A DNA stretch of 33,163 nt from Vibrio sp. UBA2441 (GTDB taxonomy: Bacteria; Pseudomonadota; Gammaproteobacteria; Enterobacterales; Vibrionaceae). Below the pieces are notes generated by a model that was not told the DNA's origin, did no database searches, and was given only the letters and a program-made list of their open reading frames with translations. The stretch's first letter is position 1; the number at the start of each line of letters is the position of its first letter. This document shows, in pieces, positions 14,611 through 23,531 of this stretch. Where the stretch lies: positions 1 to 33,163 of the forward strand of contig DDQN01000061.1 in NCBI GenBank assembly GCA_002342685.1. Direction: 5' to 3'. A program made the position numbers and the translations under genes.

Positions 14611-16098
14611 TTATTTTTTTCGACTCTTCATCATACCCAAAACACGTTTACGGTTTCGGTCTTGGTAAACAGCTTCTTTACTTCCTTTCTTCTCAAACGG
14701 GTTTTCACTACTCTGGAATTGAATTCGAATAGGTGTGCCCATTATTTCTAATGAACGACGGTAGTAGTTCATCAAATAACGCTTATAAGAAGCGGGCAGC
14801 TCGTTAACTTGATTACCATGTATAACCACGATAGGCGGATTATAACCACCAGCGTGCGCATATTTTAGTTTTACGCGACGGCCTCGTATCAGCGGTGGCT
14901 GGTGATCATCTGTTGCCATTTTCATAATACGAGTTAGCACTGATGTACCAACACGTGTCGTTGCAGACTTATAAGCCTCTTGAACCGATTCAAATAAATG
15001 ACCGACACCAGTTCCATGTAATGCAGAGATAAAGTGAATACGAGCGAAATCAACAAAGCCTAATCGTCTGTCTAATTCTTTTTTCACATGCTCTTTGACG
15101 TCGGTATCCAGTCCATCCCACTTATTGACAGCAAGTACGATTGAACGTCCTGCATTAAGTGCAAAACCAAGTAAGCTTAGATCTTGATCAGAGATATTCT
15201 CACGGGCATCAATAAGCAAAAGAACAACGTTAGCATCTTCTATTGCTTTTAACGTTTTAACCACAGAAAATTTTTCTACGGTCTCATTAATACGTTTACG
15301 ACGACGCACACCCGCAGTGTCAATAAGCACATATTCTCGCTCATCTCTCTCCATCGGAATATAGATAGAGTCGCGAGTGGTACCAGGCATGTCATAAACA
15401 ACCACACGCTCTTCACCCAAAATACGGTTTGTCAGCGTCGATTTACCCACATTTGGACGACCTATAATTGCCAGCTTGATTGGTTGATCTTGCAATCGCT
15501 TAAATTCTGCTTCCGCTTCTTCTTCAGAAAACTCTAGCTGTTCCTCTTCCTGATCAGCAAAGCCAGTCAGATCTTCGATTTCACCTGTTGCGTCTTCAAT
15601 CAATTTTTCAGCGAACGGATTCAACGCACGATCAATTAACGCACTCACACCACGTCCATGAGCAGCGGCAATCTGATACATATTGTCCATTCCAAGTTGC
15701 CAAAACTCGGCACTTGCAGCCTCTGCATCAATGCCATCGACTTTATTGACAACAACTATCGCTGGTTTTTCAATTTTACGTAGGTGCTGGGCTATCGCCT
15801 CATCAGAAACCGTCAGTCCAGCTCGGCCATCCACCATAAATAAAACGACATCGGCTTCATCTATCGCTGCCAATGATTGCTCCGCCATCTTGGTTTCAAC
15901 ACCTTCTTCACTACCATCAATACCGCCGGTATCAATAACAATAAATTCATGTTCACCCAACTTTGCATGACCATATTTACGATCACGGGTTAAACCGGGA
16001 AAATCGGCAACTAACGCATCACGAGTACGCGTCATACGATTAAACAATGTCGATTTCCCTACGTTAGGACGCCCAACCAGAGCAACAACAGGAACCAT
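14611..16098 (-). CDS. der: Ribosome-assembly GTPase Der (EngA)
   Basis: Der is an essential double-GTPase that matures the 50S subunit. The first G domain has GRPNVGKS at 9-16, then DTGG and NKVD; the second has GRPNVGKS from 213, DTAGVRRR and NKWD. A very acidic linker joins them (QEEEQLEFSEEEAEAEF). The C-terminal KH-like domain (HQPPLIRGRRVKLKYAHAGG) ends in a Lys/Arg-rich tail. Its 495 residues are close to E. coli (490). It follows bamB, but an intrinsic terminator and a 13-bp inverted repeat lie between, so it may have its own promoter. Confidence 0.97.
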   Translation of the reverse strand: MVPVVALVGRPNVGKSTLFNRMTRTRDALVADFPGLTRDRKYGHAKLGEHEFIVIDTGGIDGSEEGVETKMAEQSLAAIDEADVVLFMVDGRAGLTVSDEAIAQHLRKIEKPAIVVVNKVDGIDAEAASAEFWQLGMDNMYQIAAAHGRGVSALIDRALNPFAEKLIEDATGEIEDLTGFADQEEEQLEFSEEEAEAEFKRLQDQPIKLAIIGRPNVGKSTLTNRILGEERVVVYDMPGTTRDSIYIPMERDEREYVLIDTAGVRRRKRINETVEKFSVVKTLKAIEDANVVLLLIDARENISDQDLSLLGFALNAGRSIVLAVNKWDGLDTDVKEHVKKELDRRLGFVDFARIHFISALHGTGVGHLFESVQEAYKSATTRVGTSVLTRIMKMATDDHQPPLIRGRRVKLKYAHAGGYNPPIVVIHGNQVNELPASYKRYLMNYYRRSLEIMGTPIRIQFQSSENPFEKKGSKEAVYQDRNRKRVLGMMKSRKK

Positions 16099-16129
16099 AA
16101 CAACCTCTACAATTTATATTCTCTATGTA

Positions 16130-16162
16130 GTTATAGGTAAATCTTGAGCATTTACCTATAAC
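16130..16162. repeat. Perfect 13-bp inverted repeat upstream of der
   Basis: GTTATAGGTAAAT (16130-16142) and ATTTACCTATAAC (16150-16162) flank a 7-nt loop, 32 nt upstream of the der ATG. On the minus strand, TTTACC (within the stem) with a 17-bp spacer and TATAAA would form a promoter very close to the start codon, so the repeat could be an operator. No U tract follows, so it is not a terminator. Confidence 0.7.
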
Positions 16163-16190
16163 CACATGGTTTAAACATATTATTAATGTC

Positions 16191-16225
16191 AACAAAACGG
16201 CCCCTAACCGCTAAGTCAGGAGCCG
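16191..16225 (-). terminator. Terminator between bamB and der
   Basis: On the minus strand an 8-bp stem (CGGCTCCT with AGGGGCCG, one G-U pair; plus 16198-16225) is followed by TTTTGTT (16191-16197). A second small hairpin, CCCAAGT-A-ACTTGGG (16252-16266), lies just past the bamB stop. Confidence 0.7.
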
Positions 16226-16273
16226 AACGTGAATTCTATCACAGTATTATCCCCAAGTAACTTGGGTATAGTA

Positions 16274-17431
16274 TTAGTTAATTTTTAACTTTCTAATGCT
16301 ACCGTTTCGAGTGGTGATAAGATAACCATCCTCTAATACTATCGGTGCAACAGCAAAACCACTATCATTAACTAACTGCTGAGCAACAAACTCACCAGTG
16401 CTTTTATCCAACCAATGCAGATAACCTTCCGCGTCACCCACTACGATATAGTCATCAATGATACTCGGTGACGTTAACAAACGGTTTTCTAACAATTTAT
16501 TGGTCCATAACTCTGTACCACTTCTTGCGTCAACAGCAACCATATAATCTTTATCAGTAACAAGATATATGCGAGAGCCATCCGAAGACATATCCAGAGC
16601 TGAGGAGTAATTTCGCTTCCAGGATGGAGATCCTGAACGAAGATCTATTGCAGTTAGCTGTCCATTAATACCGATGGTATAAAGCATTCCACCAATAATG
16701 ATAGGTGAAGAGTCTACATCAACTAATCGGTCTATCTCGGTAGCCCCTTTAGGTGTACCAACTGGTTGCTGCCATATCAGCTGCCCTCTGGAAATGACAG
16801 CTGCTGCCAACCGACCATTTGCAGTCCCCCAGAATACACCACCAGAAGCAGTTGAAGGAGTGCTATCACCGCGTAAAGTCAGGTTTGGAACTTCGGTACT
16901 AATTGCCCAAACTTCTTCACCAGTAGCCGCGTCTAACGCAGTCAGCATACCTCTGCTGGTATTAACAATGACATAATTGTTGTCAGTCGCTGGTTTAGCT
17001 AATACTTCTCCAGTAACTTCTGCACGCCACAATTCTTCTCCATTTTCGACATCTAATGCAACCACAAAGCCATTTTCAGAACCAAAAAATAGTTTTCCAT
17101 ATGACGCTGTAAGCCCACCAGATAATCGAGCTGGATTGTCACCTTCAAGATCGTTTGTCCAGATTACTTTACCTGTTTCAGGATCAAGAGCTTTCACGTC
17201 TCCATCACGACTGGCCACAAAAATTTTCTCATAACCAAATACAGGTTGAAGCTTAGAGAAATAGTGACCAACACCGCTTCCTATTGAGGAAGACCAAATA
17301 CTTTCAGGTGTAAACTGACTCGATACTTGAGGTACCGGCGCCATGATGACCGTGTCTTCTTCGCTGGAACAGCCTGCTATGCCTGCAATAACCAGCGAGC
17401 TTAACAAAAAACGACTGAGCAGTTTTTTCAT
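16274..17431 (-). CDS. bamB: Outer membrane assembly lipoprotein BamB
   Basis: BamB is a lipoprotein of the BAM complex that inserts beta-barrel proteins into the outer membrane. The signal peptide ends at the lipobox IAGC, so Cys21 is lipidated; Ser-Ser follows, which agrees with outer membrane sorting. The rest is an eight-bladed PQQ-type beta-propeller with repeats such as KVIWTNDLEGDNPARLSGG, EELWRAEVTGEVLAKP, EEVWAISTE and TELWTNKL. Its 385 residues are normal for the family. It is 11 nt downstream of yfgM and likely cotranscribed with it. Terminator signals follow. Confidence 0.96.
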   Translation of the reverse strand: MKKLLSRFLLSSLVIAGIAGCSSEEDTVIMAPVPQVSSQFTPESIWSSSIGSGVGHYFSKLQPVFGYEKIFVASRDGDVKALDPETGKVIWTNDLEGDNPARLSGGLTASYGKLFFGSENGFVVALDVENGEELWRAEVTGEVLAKPATDNNYVIVNTSRGMLTALDAATGEEVWAISTEVPNLTLRGDSTPSTASGGVFWGTANGRLAAAVISRGQLIWQQPVGTPKGATEIDRLVDVDSSPIIIGGMLYTIGINGQLTAIDLRSGSPSWKRNYSSALDMSSDGSRIYLVTDKDYMVAVDARSGTELWTNKLLENRLLTSPSIIDDYIVVGDAEGYLHWLDKSTGEFVAQQLVNDSGFAVAPIVLEDGYLITTRNGSIRKLKIN

Positions 17432-17442
17432 TACTTCAGTCC

Positions 17443-18057
17443 TTATTTCGCCAAGTCATCCAGTTTCATCTGGATACCCTGGCTGGCATCGCCGGCTTGC
17501 TGTGCTTCCGTATACGCGCTATAGGCGCCTTCTTTATTACCTTGACTTAAAAGGATATCCCCTTTCAGTTCAGCCACTCGACCTTGCCACGCTGGAGAAG
17601 AGACCAAAGAAAGCTGAGACAGTGCATCTTCAAATTGGTCTTGTGCTGCCAGAATACGTGCAATACGAAAATCGACTAATGGAGTCACTGTTTCATCTTT
17701 AGTATTTGCTTTCGCCCACTCAAGCTGGCTCAATGCCGCAGCAATATCACCCGCATCGACTTGAGCTTTTGCTAGTTGCATTGCTGCTAACACCGAGTAT
17801 TCCTTATCATTATTAGCATCAATATAACTCTGTACCTGAGATGAGGCATCAGTACCTGAAGTAGCAAGTTGCACTATTACATTTGTATAATTATCAGAAG
17901 CTGCATCTTTTGCAGCAATAACTGAGTCCTGATAATAACGCCAGCCAAATAATCCACCAAGACCAATAACACCACCTAAAATGACGGCCTTTCCATTTTC
18001 TTTCCACCAATCTTTAATGGCTTCAACTTGTTGTTCTTCGCTATCGTACAGTTCCAC
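17443..18057 (-). CDS. yfgM: YfgM ancillary SecYEG translocon protein
   Basis: YfgM is an inner membrane protein that contacts the SecYEG translocon and the chaperone PpiD. The 204 residues show a short cytoplasmic N-terminus (MELYDSEEQQVEAIKDWWKENG), one membrane helix at 23-41 (GKAVILGGVIGLGGLFGWR) and a periplasmic TPR-like domain (AAMQLAKAQVDAGDIAAALSQL, RIARILAAQDQFEDAL). It sits 11 nt after hisS and 11 nt before bamB, so it is inside an operon. The same hisS-yfgM-bamB order is found in E. coli. Confidence 0.94.
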   Translation of the reverse strand: MELYDSEEQQVEAIKDWWKENGKAVILGGVIGLGGLFGWRYYQDSVIAAKDAASDNYTNVIVQLATSGTDASSQVQSYIDANNDKEYSVLAAMQLAKAQVDAGDIAAALSQLEWAKANTKDETVTPLVDFRIARILAAQDQFEDALSQLSLVSSPAWQGRVAELKGDILLSQGNKEGAYSAYTEAQQAGDASQGIQMKLDDLAK

Positions 18058-18068
18058 GTCCTGTCCTC

Positions 18069-19337
18069 TTAAATCAAATTCATTAGTTGAGATGTAACTT
18101 CAGTTTGGGCAAGCGTACTTTGCTCACCACCAGCGAGGTCTTTGACCACGACGGTTCCTTCTGCTACTTCATTCTCACCTAAAACTAATGCGACTGCTGC
18201 ACCAACTTTGTCCGCGCGCTTAAATTGCTTTTTAAAGTTACCACCACCAAAGTGCGTCATAACTCGTAATTCTGGTATTGATTCGCGTAACTGCTCTGCG
18301 AGCTTCATTCCGGCCATCATAGTGCCTTCCCCTGCTGTTACGATATAAACGTCTACAGCACGGCGAACATCATTTAAACCTAGCGTATCGAGCAAAAGAA
18401 CTAAACGTTCCAGTCCCATAGCGAAACCAACCGCTGGTGTAGCTTTACCGCCAAGTTGTTCAACTAAACCATCGTATCGACCACCACCACAAATGGTGCC
18501 TTGTGCACCCAAGCTTTCGGTAATCCACTCAAACACAGTCCGGTTGTAATAGTCCAAACCACGAACTAAACGTTCGTTAACTTGGTATTCGATTCCAGCA
18601 GAGTCAAGAAGTTCACACAGACCTGAAAAATGTGCTTTAGACTCGTCATCCAAAAACATGGATAGCTTAGGAGCGTCTCCCAGAATAGCTTGTACATCTG
18701 GGTTTTTTGTATCAAGAACACGAAGCGGATTAGTGTACATACGACGCTTACAATCGTCGTCCAAAACGTCTTCGTATTGCTCTAGATAAGCAACCAAAGC
18801 ATCGCGATAATTTGCACGAGCTTCTAAAGAGCCGATAGAATTCAGTTCCAATCGAACATGTTCATTGATGCCCAGCTCACGCCATAGACGTGCTGTCATC
18901 ATGATCATTTCTGCATCTACATCCGGTCCATTCAGACCAAAGACTTCGGCACCCACCTGATGAAATTGACGATAACGACCTTTTTGAGGGCGCTCATGGC
19001 GGAACATTGGTCCCATGTACCATAAACGTTGCTCTTGATTATACAGAAGCCCATTCTCAATACCTGATCGTACACAACCTGCCGTACCTTCTGGGCGAAG
19101 TGTCAAGCTATCACCATTTCGATCTTCGAAAGTGTACATCTCTTTTTCTACGACATCGGTAACTTCACCGATAGCACGACTAAATAGATTCGTTTGCTCA
19201 ACGATCGGCATTCGGACTTCGCTATAGCCGTAAGCACTTATCACTTTTTTAACTGTACTTTCCACTTTTTGCCAAAGCGGAGAGTCCGTTGGGAGGCAGT
19301 CGTTCATGCCTCTTATTGCTTGAATTGTTTTTGCCAC
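18069..19337 (-). CDS. hisS: Histidyl-tRNA synthetase
   Basis: HisS charges tRNA-His. The 422 residues match E. coli (424). Class II motif 1 lies near YSEVRMPIVEQTNLFSRAIG, motif 2 is MFRHERPQKGRYRQFHQVG, and motif 3 is VGFAMGLERL. The histidine loops LVRGLDYYNRTVFEW and GTICGGGRYDGL are intact, and the C-terminal anticodon-binding domain is complete. It is 27 nt downstream of ispG on the same strand. Confidence 0.98.
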   Translation of the reverse strand: MAKTIQAIRGMNDCLPTDSPLWQKVESTVKKVISAYGYSEVRMPIVEQTNLFSRAIGEVTDVVEKEMYTFEDRNGDSLTLRPEGTAGCVRSGIENGLLYNQEQRLWYMGPMFRHERPQKGRYRQFHQVGAEVFGLNGPDVDAEMIMMTARLWRELGINEHVRLELNSIGSLEARANYRDALVAYLEQYEDVLDDDCKRRMYTNPLRVLDTKNPDVQAILGDAPKLSMFLDDESKAHFSGLCELLDSAGIEYQVNERLVRGLDYYNRTVFEWITESLGAQGTICGGGRYDGLVEQLGGKATPAVGFAMGLERLVLLLDTLGLNDVRRAVDVYIVTAGEGTMMAGMKLAEQLRESIPELRVMTHFGGGNFKKQFKRADKVGAAVALVLGENEVAEGTVVVKDLAGGEQSTLAQTEVTSQLMNLI

Positions 19338-19364
19338 AATTTATTACCGTAATCGTTGAGTTGA

Positions 19365-20489
19365 TTAATTTTCTATAATTTGATTTAGTTCGATACGATT
19401 ATCTGTATCCAACATAGATGCTTTTGCACGAATTTTAGCTTCTAAATGATCAATGAGATCGTTGTTGTCAAATCGCTCTTTCTGACGCTGACCATCTTCG
19501 TAAAATGCACTTTTTCTGTTGCCGCCCGCTATCCCTAAATGGGAAACTTCAGCTTCACCCGGCCCATTGACTACACAGCCAATAATTGACACATCCATAG
19601 GGGTGATAATGTCTTCCAGTCTTTGTTCTAATTCATTCACTGTCCCAATAACATCAAATTCTTGACGAGAACAGGTTGGGCAAGCAATGAAGTTAATTCC
19701 ACGTGAGCGAATACGTAGGGACTTTAAAATATCAAACCCTACTTTGATCTCTTCTATCGGATCAGCAGCAAGCGACACACGTAAAGTATCACCAATACCT
19801 TCGGCTAGCAGCATACCTAAGCCGACAGCTGATTTGACAGAACCTGCTCTTGCACCACCCGCTTCGGTAATGCCTAGATGCAAAGGTTGATCTATTTTTT
19901 GTGCAAGCAATCGGTAAGAGTCTACGGCTAAGAATACGTCTGATGCTTTTACGCTGACTTTAAACTGGTCAAAGTTAAGACGATCTAAAATATCAACATG
20001 ACGCATAGCAGACTCGACCAGAGCTGCTGGTGTTGGTTCGCCATACTTTTCCTGAATTTCTTTTTCCAGAGAACCGCCGTTTACACCAATACGAATAGGG
20101 ATATTCTTATCACGGGCACAGTCTACAACCGAACGAATGCGATCTTCTTTTCCGATATTCCCAGGGTTTATACGAAGACAATCCACACCATACTCTGCCA
20201 CTTTTAGAGCAATTCGATAATCAAAATGAATATCGGCGATTAATGGTATTGAGGCCTGTTGTTTAATTAATTTGAATGCTTCTGCCGCTTCCATCGTCGG
20301 AACGGAAACACGGACAATATCTGCACCAACTTTTGCTAAGGCGCGTATCTGTGCCAATGTCGCCTCCACATCCGTGGTGCGAGTATTTGTCATTGATTGC
20401 ACAGCAATGGGAGCGCCATCACCAATAGGTACATCACCCACGTAAATTCGGGTGGATTGGCGACGCTTTATAGGGGATTCGTGTTGCAT
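19365..20489 (-). CDS. ispG: HMBPP synthase IspG (GcpE)
   Basis: IspG makes hydroxymethylbutenyl diphosphate from MEcPP in the MEP isoprenoid pathway and needs a [4Fe-4S] cluster. The 374 residues start with a TIM barrel (AVQSMTNTRTTDVEATLAQI) and end with the cluster domain. The cluster ligands are C270 and C273 in ACPTCSRQEFD and a third Cys in IGCVVNGPGEAEVSHLGIAG, with the conserved Glu. It is an Fe-S client in the same region as the isc operon. It is 9 nt after rodZ and 27 nt before hisS, in the pilW-rodZ-ispG-hisS-yfgM-bamB series. Confidence 0.97.
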   Translation of the reverse strand: MQHESPIKRRQSTRIYVGDVPIGDGAPIAVQSMTNTRTTDVEATLAQIRALAKVGADIVRVSVPTMEAAEAFKLIKQQASIPLIADIHFDYRIALKVAEYGVDCLRINPGNIGKEDRIRSVVDCARDKNIPIRIGVNGGSLEKEIQEKYGEPTPAALVESAMRHVDILDRLNFDQFKVSVKASDVFLAVDSYRLLAQKIDQPLHLGITEAGGARAGSVKSAVGLGMLLAEGIGDTLRVSLAADPIEEIKVGFDILKSLRIRSRGINFIACPTCSRQEFDVIGTVNELEQRLEDIITPMDVSIIGCVVNGPGEAEVSHLGIAGGNRKSAFYEDGQRQKERFDNNDLIDHLEAKIRAKASMLDTDNRIELNQIIEN

Positions 20490-20498
20490 AGTTTGCTT

Positions 20499-21434
20499 CT
20501 AAGGTAGAGTGAATCTTGCTACTTTGCCTGAAGTATACCCAGAAAGGTCAACAGGTTCACCTGCAAATGTCAGTGACACACCTTCAGGTGCTCCAAGGAT
20601 AATACTAAACGGAGGTTCTCCTGCAAGGTTAACCTCTCGTCCTGCTTTTTTAACACCAGTGGCTAGAGTAGAGCCCGTTGCATCCTTTACCTGAACCCAA
20701 CAGTCTGCAGTAAAATTCATGACTAATTCGTTTAAGGCACTTTCAGCAGTTTGATCGTCTTGAGTAGAGACCGTTTCTACAACGACTGGTTGTATTGTTA
20801 CTTCGTTTTCCACGAAAGCTGCCGGTTCTGAATTTGTGCTTTCAGCTCCATCAACTGGCTCTATTTCAGATTCAATTGACAAGGTGACTGGCGCTACAAG
20901 GTCTTCATTTATAGTTACATCTTCTTCACGAGATATAACGGGCGAAGCGGGTTCATCAGTGATAGCTCTTTCTATTATCACCTCGTCTACCGTTTCGGTC
21001 AGAGTGTCTTGTTGGTTTTGATACCACCAAACAGAGGAAATACCAATAATTATGGCGAATATAGCCCACGTCAGTTTCATAATGCGGCTATCATGTTTTT
21101 CTCGTTTGGTTTTACGAGAAAAACTCTGCATTTCTTGTTCTATATGCTGAACTTCATTCGCATCATTTAACGCCGCCAACACCTCTTTTTCATCTAAATC
21201 GACAGCTTTGGCGTACGAGCGCAAATAACCACGTGTAAATGTAGCGACCTGATCAAAGTCATAATTATTCTTATCAATGCTCTCAATAATAGCAACTCTC
21301 AACCTCAATCTGTCAGCTATTTCTTTTTGAGAAAGTCCAAGCTTTTCGCGCTTCTTACGCAGGAGGTCACCAGCCAATTCTACATTGGCCGTTTCTAATT
21401 CAGTGGTATTACTATTTTCTTTTTCAGTACTCAT
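20499..21434 (-). CDS. rodZ: Cell-shape protein RodZ
   Basis: RodZ links MreB filaments to the cell wall elongation machinery. Of its 311 residues, about 22-90 form the Xre-like helix-turn-helix that binds MreB (LLRKKREKLGLSQKEIADRL, VATFTRGYLRSYA). A basic juxtamembrane stretch (RKTKREKHDSR) and one membrane helix (about 119-138) follow, then an acidic Ser/Thr/Glu-rich periplasmic linker, and a C-terminal beta domain (ELVMNFTADCWVQVKDA, GYTSGKVARFTLP). It starts 13 nt after pilW, with only a weak Shine-Dalgarno, which suggests translation is coupled. Confidence 0.95.
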   Translation of the reverse strand: MSTEKENSNTTELETANVELAGDLLRKKREKLGLSQKEIADRLRLRVAIIESIDKNNYDFDQVATFTRGYLRSYAKAVDLDEKEVLAALNDANEVQHIEQEMQSFSRKTKREKHDSRIMKLTWAIFAIIIGISSVWWYQNQQDTLTETVDEVIIERAITDEPASPVISREEDVTINEDLVAPVTLSIESEIEPVDGAESTNSEPAAFVENEVTIQPVVVETVSTQDDQTAESALNELVMNFTADCWVQVKDATGSTLATGVKKAGREVNLAGEPPFSIILGAPEGVSLTFAGEPVDLSGYTSGKVARFTLP

Positions 21435-21447
21435 TCGTCATGTACTT

Positions 21448-22179
21448 CTAATATTTATTGAAGTCTGGAAACTCAGTATCGAGAATACTAGCGTATTTCT
21501 TTGCTAACTGTTTATTCCCTGCCTTTTCTTCTGTCTCAATAAGCAGTTCTAAACTACTCGCTTGGTATCCAAACTTCTTGTGAATTTTTAGTAGTCGAAT
21601 CCTGGCTATATCGTAATTTTCGGCCTCAATATCTAATTTAGACAATTGAAACAGGGCAACATAGCGATTTGGATCATAATCCAAAGAACGTCTAAAGTAG
21701 TTGGCTGCTTTATTTTTATTGTCACTTTTTAGTGAACAAAGCGCCGCGTTTTCATAACTATCAGAAACTTGATAGTAGTGTGGTTGCTTAATAGCTCGGT
21801 TAAAAAGCTCATCGGCGTGTTCATACTTGCCGAGTTTACATAAGAATACACCGAAATTATTAAGTACATCCCCGTTCTTCGGCGACTGCCGTAATGCTTT
21901 CTTATAATTTCTATCCGCTAAGTCAGTTTCACCAACTTGCTGATAATAATAAGCGATTGAATTCAATGAGCGGTAGTAGTTTGGCGCATAATTTAAGGCT
22001 AACTCAAGGTTTTCTCGTGCTTTTAGCCAATTACCTGCATAAAGATATCCTAATCCAAGCGAAATTCGTGCATCTGCAAGCTTTATGCGGTCAATCTTCT
22101 TCCCTGCCTCTTGTTCAGTTACTGTAACACAACCACAAATAAAGCAGACAACAAAAGCAAACATTATCGTTAACTTCAT
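21448..22179 (-). CDS. pilW: Type IV pilus assembly lipoprotein PilW (PilF)
   Basis: PilW (PilF in Pseudomonas) is the pilotin that brings the PilQ secretin to the outer membrane. The N-terminal signal ends at FICGC, so Cys17 is the likely lipidation site. Several TPR units follow (ARISLGLGYLYAGNWLKARENLELAL, RSLNSIAYYYQQVGETDLADRNYKKAL, GDVLNNFGVFLCKLGKYEHADELF, YVALFQLSKLDIEAENYDIAR). The 243 residues are normal. The ATG follows almost at once after an intrinsic terminator, and the only Shine-Dalgarno-like bases (AAGGG) lie in its stem. It leads the rodZ-ispG-hisS series. Confidence 0.9.
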   Translation of the reverse strand: MKLTIMFAFVVCFICGCVTVTEQEAGKKIDRIKLADARISLGLGYLYAGNWLKARENLELALNYAPNYYRSLNSIAYYYQQVGETDLADRNYKKALRQSPKNGDVLNNFGVFLCKLGKYEHADELFNRAIKQPHYYQVSDSYENAALCSLKSDNKNKAANYFRRSLDYDPNRYVALFQLSKLDIEAENYDIARIRLLKIHKKFGYQASSLELLIETEEKAGNKQLAKKYASILDTEFPDFNKY

Positions 22180-22182
22180 AAA

Positions 22183-22210
22183 ATAAAAACCCTTGATTAT
22201 TGCAAGGGTT
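22183..22210 (-). terminator. Intrinsic terminator abutting the pilW start codon
   Basis: On the minus strand, AACCCTTG-n7-CAAGGGTT is followed by TTTTATTTT, and then the pilW ATG. It ends rlmN transcription 35-60 nt past its stop. It also places pilW's likely Shine-Dalgarno (AAGGG) in the descending stem. Confidence 0.82.
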
Positions 22211-22245
22211 CTATTTAATCCACCAACGTTAAATCAATCTCATAT

Positions 22246-23364
22246 TCAGATTGATTTAACTGGGATAGGTTCCCCTTGCTGGTTTTGTTTTGTGCGTTTT
22301 GTACGATCAATCACATCACCAACCAATTGACCACAAGCTGCATCGATATCATCACCACGCGTTTTACGACAAGTAACCGTATTTTCATACTGCATTAGCG
22401 TTTTCATGAACCTGTCGATTCGTGAGTTACTTGGTTTCTTATATGGTGAACCAGGATAAGGGTTAAATGGAATCAGGTTTATCTTACATGGCGTATCTTT
22501 CAGTAGTTCTGCGAGCTGTCTTGCATGTTCCATATCATCATTTACATGATCAAGCAGTACATATTCGATGGTAACCTTGCCACGATTCGCATTTGATGAC
22601 GCAATATATCGATGAACTGATTCCAATAATGTATCGATATTCCAGCGATCATTAATAGGCATGATTTGACGACGAAGTTCATCGGTTGGCGCGTGAAGTG
22701 AAACAGCCAAGGCAACATCAATATTATCCGTCATTTGATCAAGACCAGATACGACACCAGAGGTAGATACAGTCACGCGACGTTTGGACAACCCAAAACC
22801 TAAATCATCCAGCATTATTTCTAATGCAGGCAGAAGGTTTTTCATATTGAGCAAAGGCTCTCCCATTCCCATCATAACGACATTAGTGATAGGACGACGG
22901 CCTGTTTCCTTTTGTAAACCTATCTCGCGAGCGGCTCGCCAAACTTGTCCGATAATTTCAGACACTTTTAGATTACGATTAAAGCCTTGTTGAGCAGTAG
23001 AACAAAACTTACATTCAAGTGCACAACCTACCTGAGAAGAGACACACAAAGTAGCGCGATCATCTTCTGGAATATATACCGTTTCAACATCTTGATCGCC
23101 TACACGCATAGCCCATTTGATGGTGCCATCAGAGGAATGCTGAGCTTCAGAAACCACAGGCGCCTTTATCTCTGCCACCCGGATTAGTTTCTCGCGAAGT
23201 TTTTTATTTATGTTGGTCATTTTTTCGAAATCATCGACACCGAAATGATATATCCACTTCATCACTTGCTCTGCTCGGAATGCTTTCTCACCAAGTTCGT
23301 CTATAAAATATTGACGAAGTCCTTTGCGATCAAAATCCATTAAATTGATTTTTGCAGTAGTCAT
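22246..23364 (-). CDS. rlmN: 23S rRNA m2A2503/tRNA m2A37 methyltransferase RlmN
   Basis: RlmN is a radical SAM enzyme that methylates C2 of A2503 in 23S rRNA and A37 in some tRNAs. The cluster motif CALECKFC gives C114, C118 and C121. The GEPL motif is in MGMGEPLLNMKNLLPAL, and the second catalytic Cys region is in TCRKTRGDDIDAACGQL near the C-terminus. The 372 residues are near the E. coli length (384). The GAGG Shine-Dalgarno precedes the ATG. It depends on the Fe-S machinery encoded just upstream. A 167-bp gap separates it from ndk. Confidence 0.97.
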   Translation of the reverse strand: MTTAKINLMDFDRKGLRQYFIDELGEKAFRAEQVMKWIYHFGVDDFEKMTNINKKLREKLIRVAEIKAPVVSEAQHSSDGTIKWAMRVGDQDVETVYIPEDDRATLCVSSQVGCALECKFCSTAQQGFNRNLKVSEIIGQVWRAAREIGLQKETGRRPITNVVMMGMGEPLLNMKNLLPALEIMLDDLGFGLSKRRVTVSTSGVVSGLDQMTDNIDVALAVSLHAPTDELRRQIMPINDRWNIDTLLESVHRYIASSNANRGKVTIEYVLLDHVNDDMEHARQLAELLKDTPCKINLIPFNPYPGSPYKKPSNSRIDRFMKTLMQYENTVTCRKTRGDDIDAACGQLVGDVIDRTKRTKQNQQGEPIPVKSI

Positions 23365-23494
23365 GTGACCTCTTAATGACGGAATAACAAATAAGGGCGC
23401 GAATTGTACAGTGTTTGCTCAGGTTCAACAAGAGGGGGAAAACAGGGAGATTGGTAAAGGCTTAAGGTGTAAAGAGAATATTTTTATCGGGAAT

Positions 23495-23523
23495 AGAAAG
23501 GGTAAACTGCTGTTACCCTTTCT
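23495..23523 (-). terminator. Hairpin after ndk
   Basis: AGAAAGGGTAA (23495-23505) pairs perfectly with TTACCCTTTCT (23513-23523) over 7 nt, 8 nt past the ndk stop. There is no clear U tract on the minus strand, so it may work mainly as a 3'-end stabiliser. Confidence 0.55.
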
Positions 23524-23531
23524 GATAGATT

